From Dicyema japonicum (Eukaryota > Dicyemida > Rhombozoa > Dicyemidae): a stretch of DNA of 64,000 nt. The position numbers and the translations under genes are program-made. Positions 26,566 through 41,480 of the stretch are shown here, piece after piece (position 1 is the first letter of the stretch; each line of letters begins with the position of its first letter). Below the pieces are notes generated by a model, which made no database searches, was not told the DNA's origin, and was given only the letters and a program-made list of their open reading frames with translations. The stretch is from assembly GCA_011109175.1 (NCBI GenBank), contig RDEW01000063.1:34920-98919 (forward strand), read 5' to 3'.

Positions 26566-28010
26566 TAACATCATTCTTTACATTTAGACATAATATTACC
26601 ATAAGTGATCAAAACTACTAATTATAGTAATATCCAAAATTCACTTTCTACATAGATTTGACTTAAAACTGGCATATTTAATATGCAATCCTTTTGATTT
26701 TTATTACTTTCCATGAACTTTGTGATTGTCCATGGATATTTCCTCAAACTTTATAATTAATAAAATATTCATATGCTCTGTGTTAGTAAGAACTACAGAT
26801 GTAACATGTGGCTATCTTCTCCTTTTTACCAGACTGGGTTAACTTGGTCTTACCCGAATTCCTTATTTAAAAAATATGAGAATTTATCGATTTATCTATA
26901 ATACAATCAGTTTTGATTTACAAGTCAATACTCTTTGATTCATTAGTCTGCACTCCAACCTTAACTGTTTCTCAGTTTTTGTAATATTCCAGTCAGTCCG
27001 TTTATCAATACATTTTCCTTCTTAGAGATAACTTTAAGTTTTTATTAGTAATTTTTTTTCTTTTAATTTTTGACTTCAACTGCATTTTAGCAACCCAATA
27101 ATTTTCTATGTGGTCTTTAGAACCACAGTTTACAAACACACTTTACATTCTATTTTCTCATAAAGACTTGAACAAATTAGGCATTCCACACAATTTTTAA
27201 CAAAAAGGCGATTTTTGACCAAAGTCCTGACATGCACTTGACTTGATGTCTTGACTTTTGTAAAACCAATTTTTATCCCCAATCTAGTTCTCTGTCATAC
27301 ATCCTACTTTTATTATTGGTAATCACACTTTGTTTTAAGAACGTTCCAGAATAATTTTATAAGAATTAAGATTATTATTTTCTAACCACGTGAACGTTTT
27401 TTTAAACATTTCCCATATGAAAATATTTATTTTATTCAATATACATTTTAAAACTCTCCTGGTCTTTTATAGATGTAAATTTAAGCACCAAAGACAATCT
27501 CACCTTCCATGCAGATTTCACAAAGGATATTGAATGCGATAACCAAAGATCTGTAATCAATAATCAAACTTAGAAAATAATAAGTTAACCTTTAAGAATT
27601 ACTCCAAATTCATTCTTTCAATCGAATTTATGGAAAAACGGAATCATAAATTTTGTTTGTTCAAGTTTTACTTTCTATTTACTTATTTGAATGAAAAACT
27701 CAAAGATACATAAAGTCTCTCGAATCCGCCAATTATAACTAATAAATTCTTTAATCCGCCATTTTTTCTAACAAAATTTCTCGAATCTGCCAGATTTTTT
27801 TAATGAATCCGCCATGTCTCTTAATTTTAAATAATTTTTTAAATAACATATTAACACGTTGTCATTTTTTATTGTTGTTTTCATGAAACGTTACTGTACA
27901 CGATTAAAAACAAACAAAAAATTGCATTTTAAAGTTTATTGAATCGAATATTGAATTCAGAAATTTTTTTCCAAGCCCCGCATGTGCAACACTCATGGAA
28001 ACAATATTTC
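26566..28010 (-). other. AT-rich region with a possible Cys-rich multi-exon gene
   Basis: The minus strand holds short open pieces with cysteine pairs: NILCEICMEG near 27.5 kb, and KNCVECLICSSLYEKIECKV near 27.15-27.2 kb followed by CGSKDHIENYWVAKMQ in another frame. The spacing suggests a zinc-binding protein (RING- or PHD-like) split by tiny introns. I could not build one consistent gene. The rest of the interval shows nothing recognisable. Confidence 0.25.
27712..27825. repeat. Degenerate short tandem repeat (GAATCCGCCA units)
   Basis: Four diverged units of about 25-32 nt follow one another, each carrying a version of TCTCGAATCCGCCA followed by an A/T-rich spacer. No coding frame crosses it. 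Confidence 0.55.
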
Positions 28011-28013
28011 TTT

Positions 28014-29200
28014 TTTGGTGAGGTGGTGACGTGCCTGTTTCTTAATTTGATAACAGTTGAGAAAAATGTCTAAAAAACACAATCGAGAACTCAGGCTAAT
28101 GTCGTTCAACGTACGTGGAATATCGAAAGATTAAAAAGTACTTTGTGACGATCTCGAGAAATACAAAATATCTATTGGCTGCCTACAAGAGACGAAAATC
28201 GACAATGGGCATGGAACAACTACCGACTGATTCTCTTCCTGACTGAATGCTAGCACTACGGTATGGGATTTGCCTTACACGTAGATTACCTCAAAAAACT
28301 ACATCGCTATTAGAGAGTCAACGACCGAATATGTGTCTTACAAGTCAAACTAAATGATTTATGCTCGTCCAAGAGTCTATTAGCTATCATAAATGTCTAT
28401 TCACCACACTGTGGACGAGTAATCATGAACCCCGGTGAGCTCGAGGAATTCTATCAGAACTATCAAGCACATACTCTAATAATGCTTCCTCGTCCCTTGT
28501 TTTTGTTGCGGGAGATATGAATGCAAAGGCCGGAACGCGAATGGGACCCGAAGAATCCTCTATTGGAAGACATAAGCGCGGAAGGAGAAATGCATCTGGA
28601 GCCTCTCTGGTGAACTTCTGCGAAGCAAACAGCATATTCCTGTGCAACACGGCCTTCAAACACTCAGCTTGCCACAAAACGACATGACACGGACAAAGAA
28701 AAAACTCTGTTGGGGAGTCTGTGAATATATACAATCAAATCGACTACATCATCTGCCGAAAGTCTGATAAACACCTGCTAAATGATGCACGTTTCTACCA
28801 GGAGACAACAACTGACAGCGACCATAGGATCGTTATTGCAGAACTGTCCGTAAAAAAGCACCTGACTGGGAAAAATATATTGAAAACGCGAAGGCGAGAC
28901 AAAGGCCCGATATATATTTTCAGACAGAAAAATTGTGGTTAAAGCCCACCTGTAAACAACAAATCGAGACTCTCATGGAAAAAACCGCACCGGAATCATC
29001 AGTGCGAACTCTGTGGGATCAAACAAAGCAGGTAATCTCCAAGTCGGCCGATATATGCCTTGGAGTTCGAAGTCATCACGCCCTAAAATTGGATCACCAC
29101 CCGAACGTGCCACATATGGCATGATTACTTTCCCTCTATCCAGGGAGAACCGAGGACACTTAAGAATCCAATCACAGTGGAAGAATTGGAATCAACCGAG
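28014..29200 (+). mobile_element. LINE family A copy, endonuclease part
   Basis: It begins with the family leader (GGTGAGGTGGTGACGTG) and an ATG at 28066. LRLMSFNVRGISK and IGCLQETKI-type motifs follow, then VAGDMNAKAGTRMG, YNQIDYIICRKSDKHLLND and SDHRIVIAELSVKKHL. All are hallmarks of an apurinic-endonuclease domain. RT is not recovered; the match fades after about 29.15 kb. Multiple frameshifts. Confidence 0.7.
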
Positions 29201-29419
29201 TTAGAATATATCTAAAACCAATTTTCTAAGATAATGTTAAAATAAGAAGGTCCCCAAGTTAAAGGAGGTCAAATTTTCATATGGAATAGTGATGTCTAAT
29301 ACATTTTTCAACCTGGGCTACTAATAATGTATTAAAATTAACTTGAACAAATAAAAGCAGTAAACAGATTATTAAATCGACAAAACAATTAAAATTCTGA
29401 CGGATCAATTTCAAGGGAC
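29201..29419. other. AT-rich spacer downstream of MELK
   Basis: No coding frame or repeat that I can support; it probably includes the 3' flank of the kinase gene. Confidence 0.35.
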
Positions 29420-31581
<2,162 letters not shown>

Positions 31582-31749
31582 AAATGACACACAACAACAA
31601 AAAACTTATAATGCCGCGTTATTTATATATTAAATAATTAAAGTTATTAATTGAAAATAACTTTATCATTTAGAAAAAATAATAATTCAATTAATGAATG
31701 GCTTATAAGATTTTTCCAATCGAATCAAGAGTTAATAACTAGGATATTT

Positions 31750-33290
31750 TTGGTTGAGTTAGTGACGTTGATTTTTACTATGGGAGCGAAAACATCTGTG
31801 CGTCCTACTTAATAGCTGCTGGCCTCCTACAAGTTAGTGAGGCTGGGGTTACTTAACTAACTAACTATGATCTTTACAATGCAGTCTGACATGATTCAGT
31901 TGGATGGCCTAATCTACTCTACTTTAACGTCAGGGGGATCTCGAAGACATGGGAGAGGAAAACACTGTGCGATGATTTAAAAAAGTACCGCATCTCTATC
32001 TGATGCCTGCGAGAAACAAAGGTCTCTGATGGATGCTGTAAACACTATGGAACCCATAAACTAATTCTCTTCCCCATGAATCGAAACATTACGGACAAGG
32101 TTTCGTAGTCCATGACCATCTTGTTCTTCGAATACATCAATTTTTTAAATTCAATGGCAGGATCAGTGTCCTACAAAACAGGATGAATGACATGTGCCCT
32201 TCCAAAAGCTGCACGCTCTTCATAGTGGTAGAATTTTGAAAACCCCTGGTGAACTGGATGACTTCTACTGTCTATTATTAAGGATTTACTCAGAATATAA
32301 AACTTCATCGCTGATATTTAACGTGATAGAGAGGTATCTTTCATGGGCAGACATCGACGGTGCCTGGAGAAACACTCCAAGAACGCTACTAACCAATTTC
32401 TGTCAAGTGAATTATCTCTTCCTAAGAAACAATGCCTTTCTGCATTTATCTCGCCGCAGGAGCAAAGAGCTCAGGGCCCAAAAGTTTAAGTGGGACCATG
32501 TGCTTACAATAGTAAATCGAAATCGTACTACAGGAGAAGTGTGGAAAACTAACGTCGATTATCAAAAATTCGATTAATCAAAAAGTGATACTGTTATTAT
32601 AAAACATGTAAGATGACCCATCGTCTTTTAGACCGGTGACACTACTATATTCCATGTTAACAATCCTGGAGAGGCTCTGGAGAATAAAAGATAGGCCTTT
32701 TCAACACGGATTCAAAAATGAGAGATCCACGTCTACATAATTACAAACATTGACTGATTCATTCGAGTCGGATTTACAACAAGCCGAGACACTTAAAAAC
32801 AATGCTCTGCTCGGTTGACATATACAAAGCTGTTGACTCAGTCTCGAGGAAGATACTATCGAGAAATATATTTCAATCAGAGATACCAGGGAAATTCATT
32901 CTTTGGGCCACCAACTTTATAAGTGGACGAAGGGGAAGTGTATGCCTCGGAGGATTGAAATTTTTATCCCATCTTTTCCCCAACGGAGTCCCTGAAGGAT
33001 CTCCTTTATCTTTTGGTCTGTTTAATCTTTTTCTGGCCGATCTCCCGACTCTAGAATCTGATGTTCTACTTACATATGCGGATGATGTTGTGTTGTCTTT
33101 GCGAGATCTGGACATCCAGAAGGCCACAGAAAGAATACAAATTAACTTGGACCGGCTTAACGCCTGGATAATGGAGAACCGGCTCATGGTGAATTCAGGG
33201 AAGTCGACCACGTTCCTTTTTTACTTCCGACAAAAGATTATTTATTTATTTAATAACCCCGAAAAGGGAACACCAAGAAAGAAGGAGTAA
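31750..33290 (+). mobile_element. LINE family A 5' part joined to family B-like RT
   Basis: The left part starts with TTTTTGGTTGAGTTAGTGACG and carries family A endonuclease pieces (VRGISKTWERKTLCDDLKKY-like) to about 32.44 kb. The right part is a family B-like RT: SVDIYKAVDSVSRKILSR, FPNGVPEGSPLSFGLFNLFL and TYADDVVLSLRDLDIQKA, open from 32802 to 33290. The expected endonuclease-RT linker does not match either family cleanly. It is a chimera produced by insertion or template switching. Confidence 0.6.
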
Positions 33291-33299
33291 ACCAACTAA

Positions 33300-34545
33300 T
33301 TAAGTGATCCCGGTACGCCTCAACAGGATCGAGAGGTTTTTCCTGTGTTCCTCCAGAGTACCCACAGCTTTCCTGAATAGACGACGATCATCTTTCATTA
33401 GAGTTTGAAGAGGAGTGGGTTTTTCCCCAAATTTCGTGTATTTGTCCTTGAATGGAAGAAACGACTTGTTTCTTGGCCACACAGACAGATGAAGCCGGAG
33501 CCATTATTTTTGATTGCGGCGTGGTCAAGCATTGGAGGGAAAAGATCGGGAGGTAGATTCGTTTGACGTGCTAGTTTGCCAATTAGGGTATTGATCTTGA
33601 GTGAATTTGATATCGAAGCTCCATAGGCCCATGAGGCACAAGCGTACTCAATCGTCGGTTTTAGGAGTTGATTGAACACGACGAGGGCGCATTCCTGTGA
33701 AGGTTTGGACTTCAAGAGCGGTTTGATTATATTAAGTTTCCTGAGACCCTTTGTCATAACGTTCTTCACATGTTGAGAAAATGTCATCAAAGGGTCAAAT
33801 GTCACTCCCAGGATAGTTGGACGAGTCTGTAGTGGTAAGGAGTCTCCAAAAATGTTCAAATCCAGTGTATGTTTTTCTTTTCTGTCCGTGGTAAAGATTG
33901 TATACGTTGATTTATCCCTGGATACGGAGAGACGATTCAACTTCAACCAGGCTCCCAGGTCGTCAATATGTGACTGAAGCTCTGATTTTGCTGTACCCAC
34001 GTATTTGTTCCTGCTAGCGATGATTAGGTCGTCAGCATAAGTGAGAAGCATTGAATCTGGTCCTCCAGGGCAGGGTAAATCGTTGAGGAACAAGTTGAAT
34101 AATGCCGGAGAGAGGGGCGATCCTTGAGGGACGCCATTTGGTAGGAGACGGGACCTCGATCTTGCGTGGCCTATACAGACACGTCCTCTTCTTCCGGAGA
34201 GAAAATTGGCTATCCATCTTTTCAAATCCGTCTGAATGGTGGTGTCAAAAACCTTCTTCGTGAGTAATATTCTCGAGACAGAATCGAACGCCTTCTGGAT
34301 ATCCAGGGAAACCATTATTGTCCGTAGATGGCGTTTGGTACGTTGAACCCTTCTGATATAAATTGAGACAGTGAAGTCAAATGTGTCGTAGTTGAACGCT
34401 CACATTTGGAACCATGTTGAAAGTGGCAGTCGGGCAAATGGGGTTTAATTTTCCAGAGTACGAGTTTCTTCATTAGGCGCGATAATGCGCACGTTAATGA
34501 AATTGGACGGTAGGAAGATTGGGGAGAAAGACAGTCACCTTGAAG
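33300..34545 (-). mobile_element. LINE family B RT, nearly intact C-terminal part
   Basis: A 305-codon minus-strand frame (33398-34315) carries VSLDIQKAFDSVSRILL, LPNGVPQGSPLSPALFNLFL, LTYADDLIIASR (YADD catalytic box), LGVTFDPLMTFSQHV and LLKPTIEYACASWAYG, the canonical order of jockey/CR1-like RT. A frameshift at about 33.4 kb leads to the C-terminal stretch ending LLRRTGIT. The 5' endonuclease is missing. It faces the previous element tail to tail. Confidence 0.8.
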
Positions 34546-34594
34546 TTAAATAAGGTAGACATCCCTTTCAATAGATGTCAAAGGATCTTGGGGT

Positions 34595-35050
34595 GACACT
34601 TGATATGCATCTCTGTCTATCACTACACGTAGAAAATATTCTTGTAAAATGAGAAAAAAAACTGAACTTACTGCAAAGTTATCGGGAATATGGAAGATTG
34701 GTACTCATCCGGTCCTGAACGTGTACAGACAGTACATCAATCCATGTTTCTCATATACATGTGCCTCTTGGAGTGTCCATATCTTTGACAAATATGAGGA
34801 AGATCGAGGAAGTGCTAAAGTGGGATTTCAGGGTAACGTGCGCTGAATTTATGGAGATCATCGAACCGGACCGACGCTTCTGAAAGCCCTTATGAAACTA
34901 GGCTTCAGATCACGGGAATGCGGCTCCGTAAATTCAATCAGTCATCTTGTACGATCAAGTGCGTACACGAGGGAGGAACACCGGGCAAACATGAGGTCAC
35001 TGTTGGAATGAATCGGGATCACGTGATAATTAGTTAGTTTTACCGTAGTC
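34595..35050 (+). mobile_element. LINE family B 3' fragment
   Basis: DLGVTLDMHLCLSLHVENIL, then YRQYINPCFSYTCASWSV, then REEHRANMRSLLE and the 3' end (ATCACGTGATAATTAGTTAG). It is the same C-terminal part as the neighbouring minus-strand copy but shorter and in the opposite orientation. Confidence 0.65.
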
Positions 35051-35149
35051 TTGGGTTATTATTGTTAACACCAAGCCTACAATTGTAAGCTTAGCACAAA
35101 CAGTCATAACTAACTAATCCAAGGTAGGAACCAAAAGAACATCTGCTTG

Positions 35150-35970
35150 TGCCGACAAAATTTATCTTCCAATACTTCATTACAGGCTTCCGCTTCCGAA
35201 AAGAGGTGGGGAAGTAATTCTGCCCTCTTCCATTTTGTCCCACGTCCTACCGTCGCGGACATCACTTCATTCTTTAGCGAAATAGTTTTCATAATGCAAT
35301 CTTCATCAGAAGATTTGGTCAGGGAGAATTCGCAACCCTTAGAGTCTAAGGGTCTATGTCTAAGGCTTAGACATTTCTGTACCTGCATATCTCTCATAGC
35401 TAATTGTCTGCAACACCCTTGTCAAAAGGATTTAAAAACTCCCTCCCAGAATTCTTTACTGACCAGGACGCCGGTCATGCTTGTGAGGCCTGGAACCGTA
35501 CCTTTCAGTTTTTTTACCTTGCATGTTCTCTCAGCGGGGTCTGAACGATGATGTATGACGCAATTTTTAAGATCTGCTAGTGTCATCTAACCAACATCGC
35601 CGTGTCTGTTTGTTGTCGGGGACGTCTTCCGAGAACGGTGCCTGTCTCAACGCTATTCCCAATGGAGTTTTGGGTACCTTTATAGATGATAGATGCATCC
35701 GTATTGTGATCTCATTACGACTGGCATCCGTGCCGATGCGGAGATAACTGTTTTGACCTACACCCTCTCTCCTGCAGGAAGAGTGCAGGGAGATCACCCA
35801 GAAACATGACCTTGAAAGAAGTCGTTAGGCGAGGTTTGGACGCTGCCGGACACCACTTCATGCTTAAACCAGTCAAATTTGTAGACGTGACGGAAAACGA
35901 CCAGATGGAATAACCTCAACCAGAGTCCTTCGTGGGGCTTGCATCTTTTCGAAGCAAGCCTTTTTCCGAT
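35150..35970 (+). mobile_element. LINE family C endonuclease region, degraded
   Basis: Frames on the plus strand give PCRCGDNCFDLHPLSCRKSA and LKEVVRRGLDAAGHH, the C/H cluster of the family's restriction-enzyme-like endonuclease. Upstream, 35147-35551 is open (ERERSFF-type, Ser-rich) and probably represents the region before the C/H cluster. The KRPDG motif is broken by frameshifts. Confidence 0.55.
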
Positions 35971-36224
35971 ACGTAATTTAGATGTCATAAATGCCATTTT
36001 TTGAAAAAACGTCCGTCTACTCCCCCACAACCACGGAAATCTCCATCGCAATATGAGTGAAATGGTAGTTATTGCTGAGTGATTCGTACTTTCGGATTTT
36101 TCCGACCTCAGCCTCTCCATTAAATGTAACACCGTCAGCGATCAGGCCCCAGAAAAGGTGTCCACACATGCTATATTTTGTGGTTTATAAATTTTATACT
36201 ATATTGCTATATTTTAAATTTTAA

Positions 36225-36545
36225 CTGCTATAAAAATGGCCCGAGTGTATGAACTCTCTCAGACGGAGATCATTCGGCAAATGTAGTCAGACACCATATT
36301 CATCCCCAGTCTCCTTTCAGGGGCGGCGACGTTGAAAAATGGTCCTGTATATTTAAGCAACTAGGAAACCCATTCTGAGAAAAAGCGACACATGCGGAGA
36401 AATTCAGATCACCAATAAAAAAGTGCACTCAATAGAATTCCTCTGCAGAGATAAAAGAAGACACTTCAGGAATGCAGTTGGTTCACTGACGGAGCATTCG
36501 AAGAGAATTCGAGAGATGATGGAGGCTGGGATTACTTAATTAGCG
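36225..36545 (+). mobile_element. LINE family B-like 3' fragment
   Basis: VYELSQTEIIRQM, HMRRNSDH and a C-terminal end near GGGATTACTTAATTAGCG match the 3' region of the family B copy at 50.66-50.96 kb (RVNSLRRKIMRHIQ, CWDHLIS). Confidence 0.5.
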
Positions 36546-37548
36546 ATTTAATAATTCTTGTGGTTTTAAAATAAAACTCAAAGTTTCGGACTCAACTTTA
36601 GGAATTATTTATTTGGCTTTCGTGCTTTTAAATTCTTCATAGGTAGTTTTTTCGTTATAAAAATTAGATCTTTGACGACAACGGTAACTGAAAATTTTGA
36701 TGCTATGACAGATAAGGAAACATCCTATTTTTATTCATTATCTAATTCCCACCTGCCGTAATGAAAGTCACCAGTCTTTTTTGAATTATTTAACATTCAT
36801 TTATATCCCAAATTTTGAGTTATATTTGACCATCCATTTTTGGCAATCAGTTCAATCTACTCTTATGAGTGAAGAGGATTTATTTTTCCTGTTATATATA
36901 GTCAATTCCATTCAATCAACTTGTATTATAGCCATAACGCTTCTTAATTTATTGATTAGTAACCGTTAGGGTAGTCTCAATCGTATAGTTATTCTTTAGG
37001 GTCTAGGTGACTACGAAACGAAAATGAAGCAGTTTATTTTTATTAAAGGAAACACTGGTATTAAGTTAAGGGGAAGTAATAAGAAACGGTAGGGCTTACC
37101 AACCGACTTCTAAGTCTCCCCTAAAAATGCTAAACCACAGAGTTATCTTTGAAGATAAGTAGATTTTTTCTCTAAAGATAGGTAATTTTATAGAATATGG
37201 TCCATTAACGTCTTCAACTGTTTCAAAGATATCATAGAGTTTAAAAAGACGTCATAAATTATGACATAGTCAGCTTATATCAAGATTTTTGTATTTTGGT
37301 TTTCTGGGTAGATTCCCTATATGCACGATCAGTTCTTTGAGGTACAAGTTATTGGACCTATTATGTTTTAGCTAAATTTGCGGTAGTTTCAAAATTTAAA
37401 TGTTTTAAGTTTATTTATAAATTTAATAAGTTTTAATGGATCCATCCACATAAAATTTTGTAGTTTTTATACCACTGATTGATTTGTTTCGAAATACTTG
37501 ATGATACTTTATTATCATTTTATACTTTCTAAAAATTACTTTATTATA
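36546..37548. other. AT-rich intergenic, one small unsupported frame
   Basis: A 62-codon frame at 36781-36969 is hydrophobic but has no recognisable motif. The rest shows nothing I can support. Confidence 0.3.
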
Positions 37549-38984
37549 TTACTTGATGATAATTACCAAAAGAGAAATCACTGAGACTGTAGAAATTAAA
37601 ATAATTGTAAAATATTTCAAACTAAAATATTTTGTATATTCTCTATGAACGATATTACTTTTAACAGTCTTTGGATGATCTAAATATAATTCAGATTTAT
37701 AACATAATGAGATATTGGCAGAATTTCTTGTTGATCCTTTTTGAGCAAAACAGTAAACAGTTAAATAATTCAATTTAGAATTAAAAATATCATGAGATAT
37801 ATTCAATTCATTAGTCAGGCCAATCGAAATGTACGAATAATTTATGAATTTTACTTTCGTCAAAATCAATAATTACAAATTGCTTCATTTTGAATAAACC
37901 ATCCAATCTGCGCCTTTTCGCAAATACAACGTACTACAAATTTTGCAGATAAATTCGCCACTGTTAAATACATATTAAGTTGTTCTAAATAAATTAAATA
38001 ATAAAAACTAATATATTTTGTATAAAACATTAAAGAGACTGTTTTATCTCTTGAAGAAACACACCAATGTCTTCCTTCAAAATTAATTTCCCGAGGATCC
38101 CTGGTCACAAATCCTCTGCTTGTATAATATAATGTATCATTTCTATAATAATTAAAATTTTAGTAACATATTTGAATTAGAAAATAGACATTTGATCCAC
38201 TGGGTACTAACTTTGCTTATAAAAAATACATGTCCATCCTTCATCGGAAAAATGGGTTTTATTTTTGATTCATCTGGAATATATACACAGATACTTGATT
38301 TGATGTCACTGATTATCAAATAAGTTGTTGTATCAGCCAACTTGTGGTTATTGTAATAAACATGACATCTTATCAAACCGTTGTCTTGATGATTTATAGT
38401 AGATATAAAAAATGAATCTATAATGTTATTTAGATGCAAAACCAAAATTTATGTACATGCGTGTTGAATTGTAGTTTAACAGAACTTCAATTTTATATTT
38501 TACTGCATAATTTTTATATTTTGGGCATTCAAAAATAAAGTGGCTATTAATATGCTTAAAAACTATATTTGGTGGATTTTTTAAAACAAAATCTACAAAT
38601 AATATAATCTAAATACTCGAAATAACTCTAATTTCCGGTATTATGAATAGTCCACATTGATTCTTACATGTGAAGGTATATTTCCCATTCACAACAGAAG
38701 AGTTGGTCTTTAATAAAAGAACACCATTTGTATTTATATCGACAAACTTGTCAAAATTAGGTAATTTTTTGATATCTATCATATTTTTAAGCCATGTGTG
38801 TTTTCTACATTACACAAATAAATTACAAATTTTCAAAATTCATAACATTCCCGTTAATTTTTTGTCCTTTCAAAGCAATGAAATAGTCAGGCAGAGACCA
38901 ATTTACTGGTAAAATGCAATCTATTTTAAAATACTTAATACTTGTTTGTACTATTTCGACCAAAAACGTTATAATAATGCACAT
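37549..38984 (-). CDS. Ig-like domain type I membrane protein
   Basis: Probably a cell-surface adhesion or recognition protein; no ligand can be inferred. The N-terminus (MCIIITFLVEIVQTS) looks like a signal peptide. An I-set-like immunoglobulin domain follows: KHTWLKNMIDIKKLP, then GVLLLKTNSSVVNGKYTFTC and KNQCGLF. A second Ig-like segment reads ISTINHQDNGLIRCHVYYN. A further extracellular stretch has a Cys-containing RCICEKAQIGWFIQNE and LNYLTVYCFAQKG. Near the C-terminus YFTIILISTVSVISLLVIII is a single membrane helix, leaving almost no cytoplasmic tail. A 22-nt GT-AG intron follows NFENL near 38.85 kb, and other short introns join the remaining frames. I cannot assign orthology. Confidence 0.6.
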
Positions 38985-39330
38985 TGTTTTCTGTATATTG
39001 CGCGTAATTAATAATTATACACGGAGGAATTCCCTATCGATTACACCGTTAATATTAATTGTTTTGTTACAAAATTATTAATTTAGATTCACTATGTAAG
39101 TGAGTTTTCAAAAAATTAATGTTGGTTATCTCAGCATGTGAAAACAAATTTATTATGATAGTAAATAATCATTCTGTCAATTGAATAATTAATGGGAGAT
39201 CTCCCAGCATGACAAATAATCAAATAACTATTAATTTGTCGTTATGTTAAGAAAATTATAATATTACTGCATCAAAGCTGAAATAGCACACGATTCATGC
39301 CTAACAATTACCATCCCTTTAATAACTTAA
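38985..39330. other. AT-rich intergenic
   Basis: 5' flank of the Ig-like gene. No feature that I can support. Confidence 0.35.
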
Positions 39331-41100
39331 TTACCATTGATTGCATGGAAACATTCAATTTTATTTTTGAGAAATAATTTGGAGAAGGAAAATACCCAGG
39401 GATTATGCTTCGATAAGCCAATTTATTCTTTCCTTGGATTCACTGTGATCTTTAAAAATCGAGAGAGGCTCCGATGGAGGCCTGCGCACTTCTGCAAAGA
39501 ACGATCTATCCTTTATAAGTCCAGGAATCTTAGAGCATTTGAACTATTGAAAAACAGTCAACAATTTAATTTTTATGGAAATTTACTTCTGCCCCATCTC
39601 GTTTGCAAGCAAGTCGTATTTCTTTTTTCTCCACTTACGTGCGCAACGCTTCCGATTGAAGTGATTTGTCTCCGTATTTTACCCATCTTGTCGACGTCTT
39701 AAGGACGACGTGTGGGTTGTCCGAGGAGGACCTTATGACGGCTTTTAAGTTGATGCTTTCAACTAAATTATTAATTTGTAATTCGACAAACGCCTTCACA
39801 TAACTAGCCCACCATCATTAACATAGTGTTTAGGTGAATTGCTAGTGTTTTCTAGATCCAATTATACACCTTCAATCAATTCTAAAACCAAAAAAACGAA
39901 AAAGAACCAGGCTTCATATAGACCAGTCGGGTTACTCTATTCGATGCCAAAAACCCCGAGAGACTGGTTTTCTTGAAAATCAAAGACTTTTTTCCGGGTA
40001 TGAAATTTCAACATAGATTCAAAGTTTTACTTCGACTCATCCATAAGTTCTGATTAACTTGATACATTATGGATTTTCTTACAAACCGGGACATCTAAAG
40101 ACTACTTTGATCTATCGACATCAACATGGCTTTCGAGTCAGTGTCTAAGAAGATTCTTATTTGGAAAATTGTTGGGAACTTTGACCAAAAACTCAGTTCG
40201 AGTTTGAGTCTCATTTCACTATGGACTGAAAATGTGTTTACCACATCAGTGGGGATTACATCCACTCGTACAGATGGAGTTCCAGTAGATCCCAAGACAT
40301 AAAGTCTTAAACGAAATCGTTCGACGGATATAAATGCGGCTAATTTCCCTTCTTTACTCGAACCAGTCTGTATGAAAAACAACAGGATATAATGATAATC
40401 CTTTCGTTCGTGGCTGGAAAACCCTCATTTGTAAGGACACTCTCATTTTGAACAACTTCCTTCAGAGTGCTGTAAATGCTTGTTCAGCCGCTGTTAACCA
40501 CAATCAAAGCACGTTCGCTACATGAAATTTAAAAAAGCAGACCCAACGTCTTTCCCTTAACAACTACCTAATAATTTGATTGGTGACTACGTGACGAGGG
40601 CCAACAATTTAATGGCCCATTATTGTAAAATAAGTCATCTCTCAATGACAAAATCACCAGACCAAGCAAAACACAACCTATACATCCAAGACCTTTCAAA
40701 AAAGCTCGAATTTCCCTGATGGAGTATGTAATCTCACCATGAACCAAACACATTTGTTTAACTCAAAGATAACTTCAAATTCTTTATAAACACATGTTAC
40801 GTACTAATAATCTGAAAAAAATTGGTTATCATTCAAGCGAAGATCCTTCTTACCCTTCATCTTAAAGACATATCTCTTTTCTTTAGTGGTATCGAAGATC
40901 CTGGAAAGAATAACGTTGAATGAAATTTCATGTTGTTTCAAACAACTTTGACTCAATTTATTTCCAGAAGTTTCAACAAACTGTTTTGGTTCCGAAGATA
41001 GAAACATTCGAATAGTACAATGTTAAAAACCACTTAAATCTTTTGTTTAATTAATGATTTAAGCTGGATGTCTCCATCCCCATCGTTGACTTTAATGCCA
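39331..41100 (+). mobile_element. Highly decayed LINE family B remnant
   Basis: Around 40.1 kb the plus strand spells SIDINMAFESVSKKILIWK, the RT palm motif of family B (compare VSLDIQKAFDSVSRILL at 34.3 kb). Elsewhere only short, motif-poor frames remain, including 39337-39702. Much older than the other family B copies. Confidence 0.45.
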
Positions 41101-41480
41101 TTATCTACAACAGACAAAAAGAGTTTCAACTGTAGTCTTACTCTACCCTACATATTCAGTTTCTTCCAGTTAACAAACACCCAAATTTCTTGAGACGTAT
41201 TTGATCGGTCTCATTTTTAACAAACACATCGATAATCTCACGCTTTGAATTGCTGCTCCCGAGGGCAACAGAGTGGGACTTGCATGGCTAAATGTGGATA
41301 CATTTTATCTCCAAGTGGACGAGAAGTTCGAGATTTTTTTGTATTTTTTGATTTAATTTATATTAAGTAAAACTTATCAAATTTTCCATAAAATACAAAA
41401 AATGGAAAAATTCACATAATTTTTTTCTAAAAATTGGCTATTTAATAAAAAAATTGATTTAATATTAAAGAAAATAAATA
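41101..41480. other. AT-rich spacer downstream of LRRC57
   Basis: 3' flank of the LRR gene, low-complexity in the second half. Nothing else seen. Confidence 0.3.

Noticed and set aside
27712-27825. CRISPR-like array (repeated CGAATCCGCCA with spacers)
   Set aside because: Units are diverged, spacers vary and are A/T-rich, there are only four units, and the genome is eukaryotic. It is a degenerate tandem repeat.
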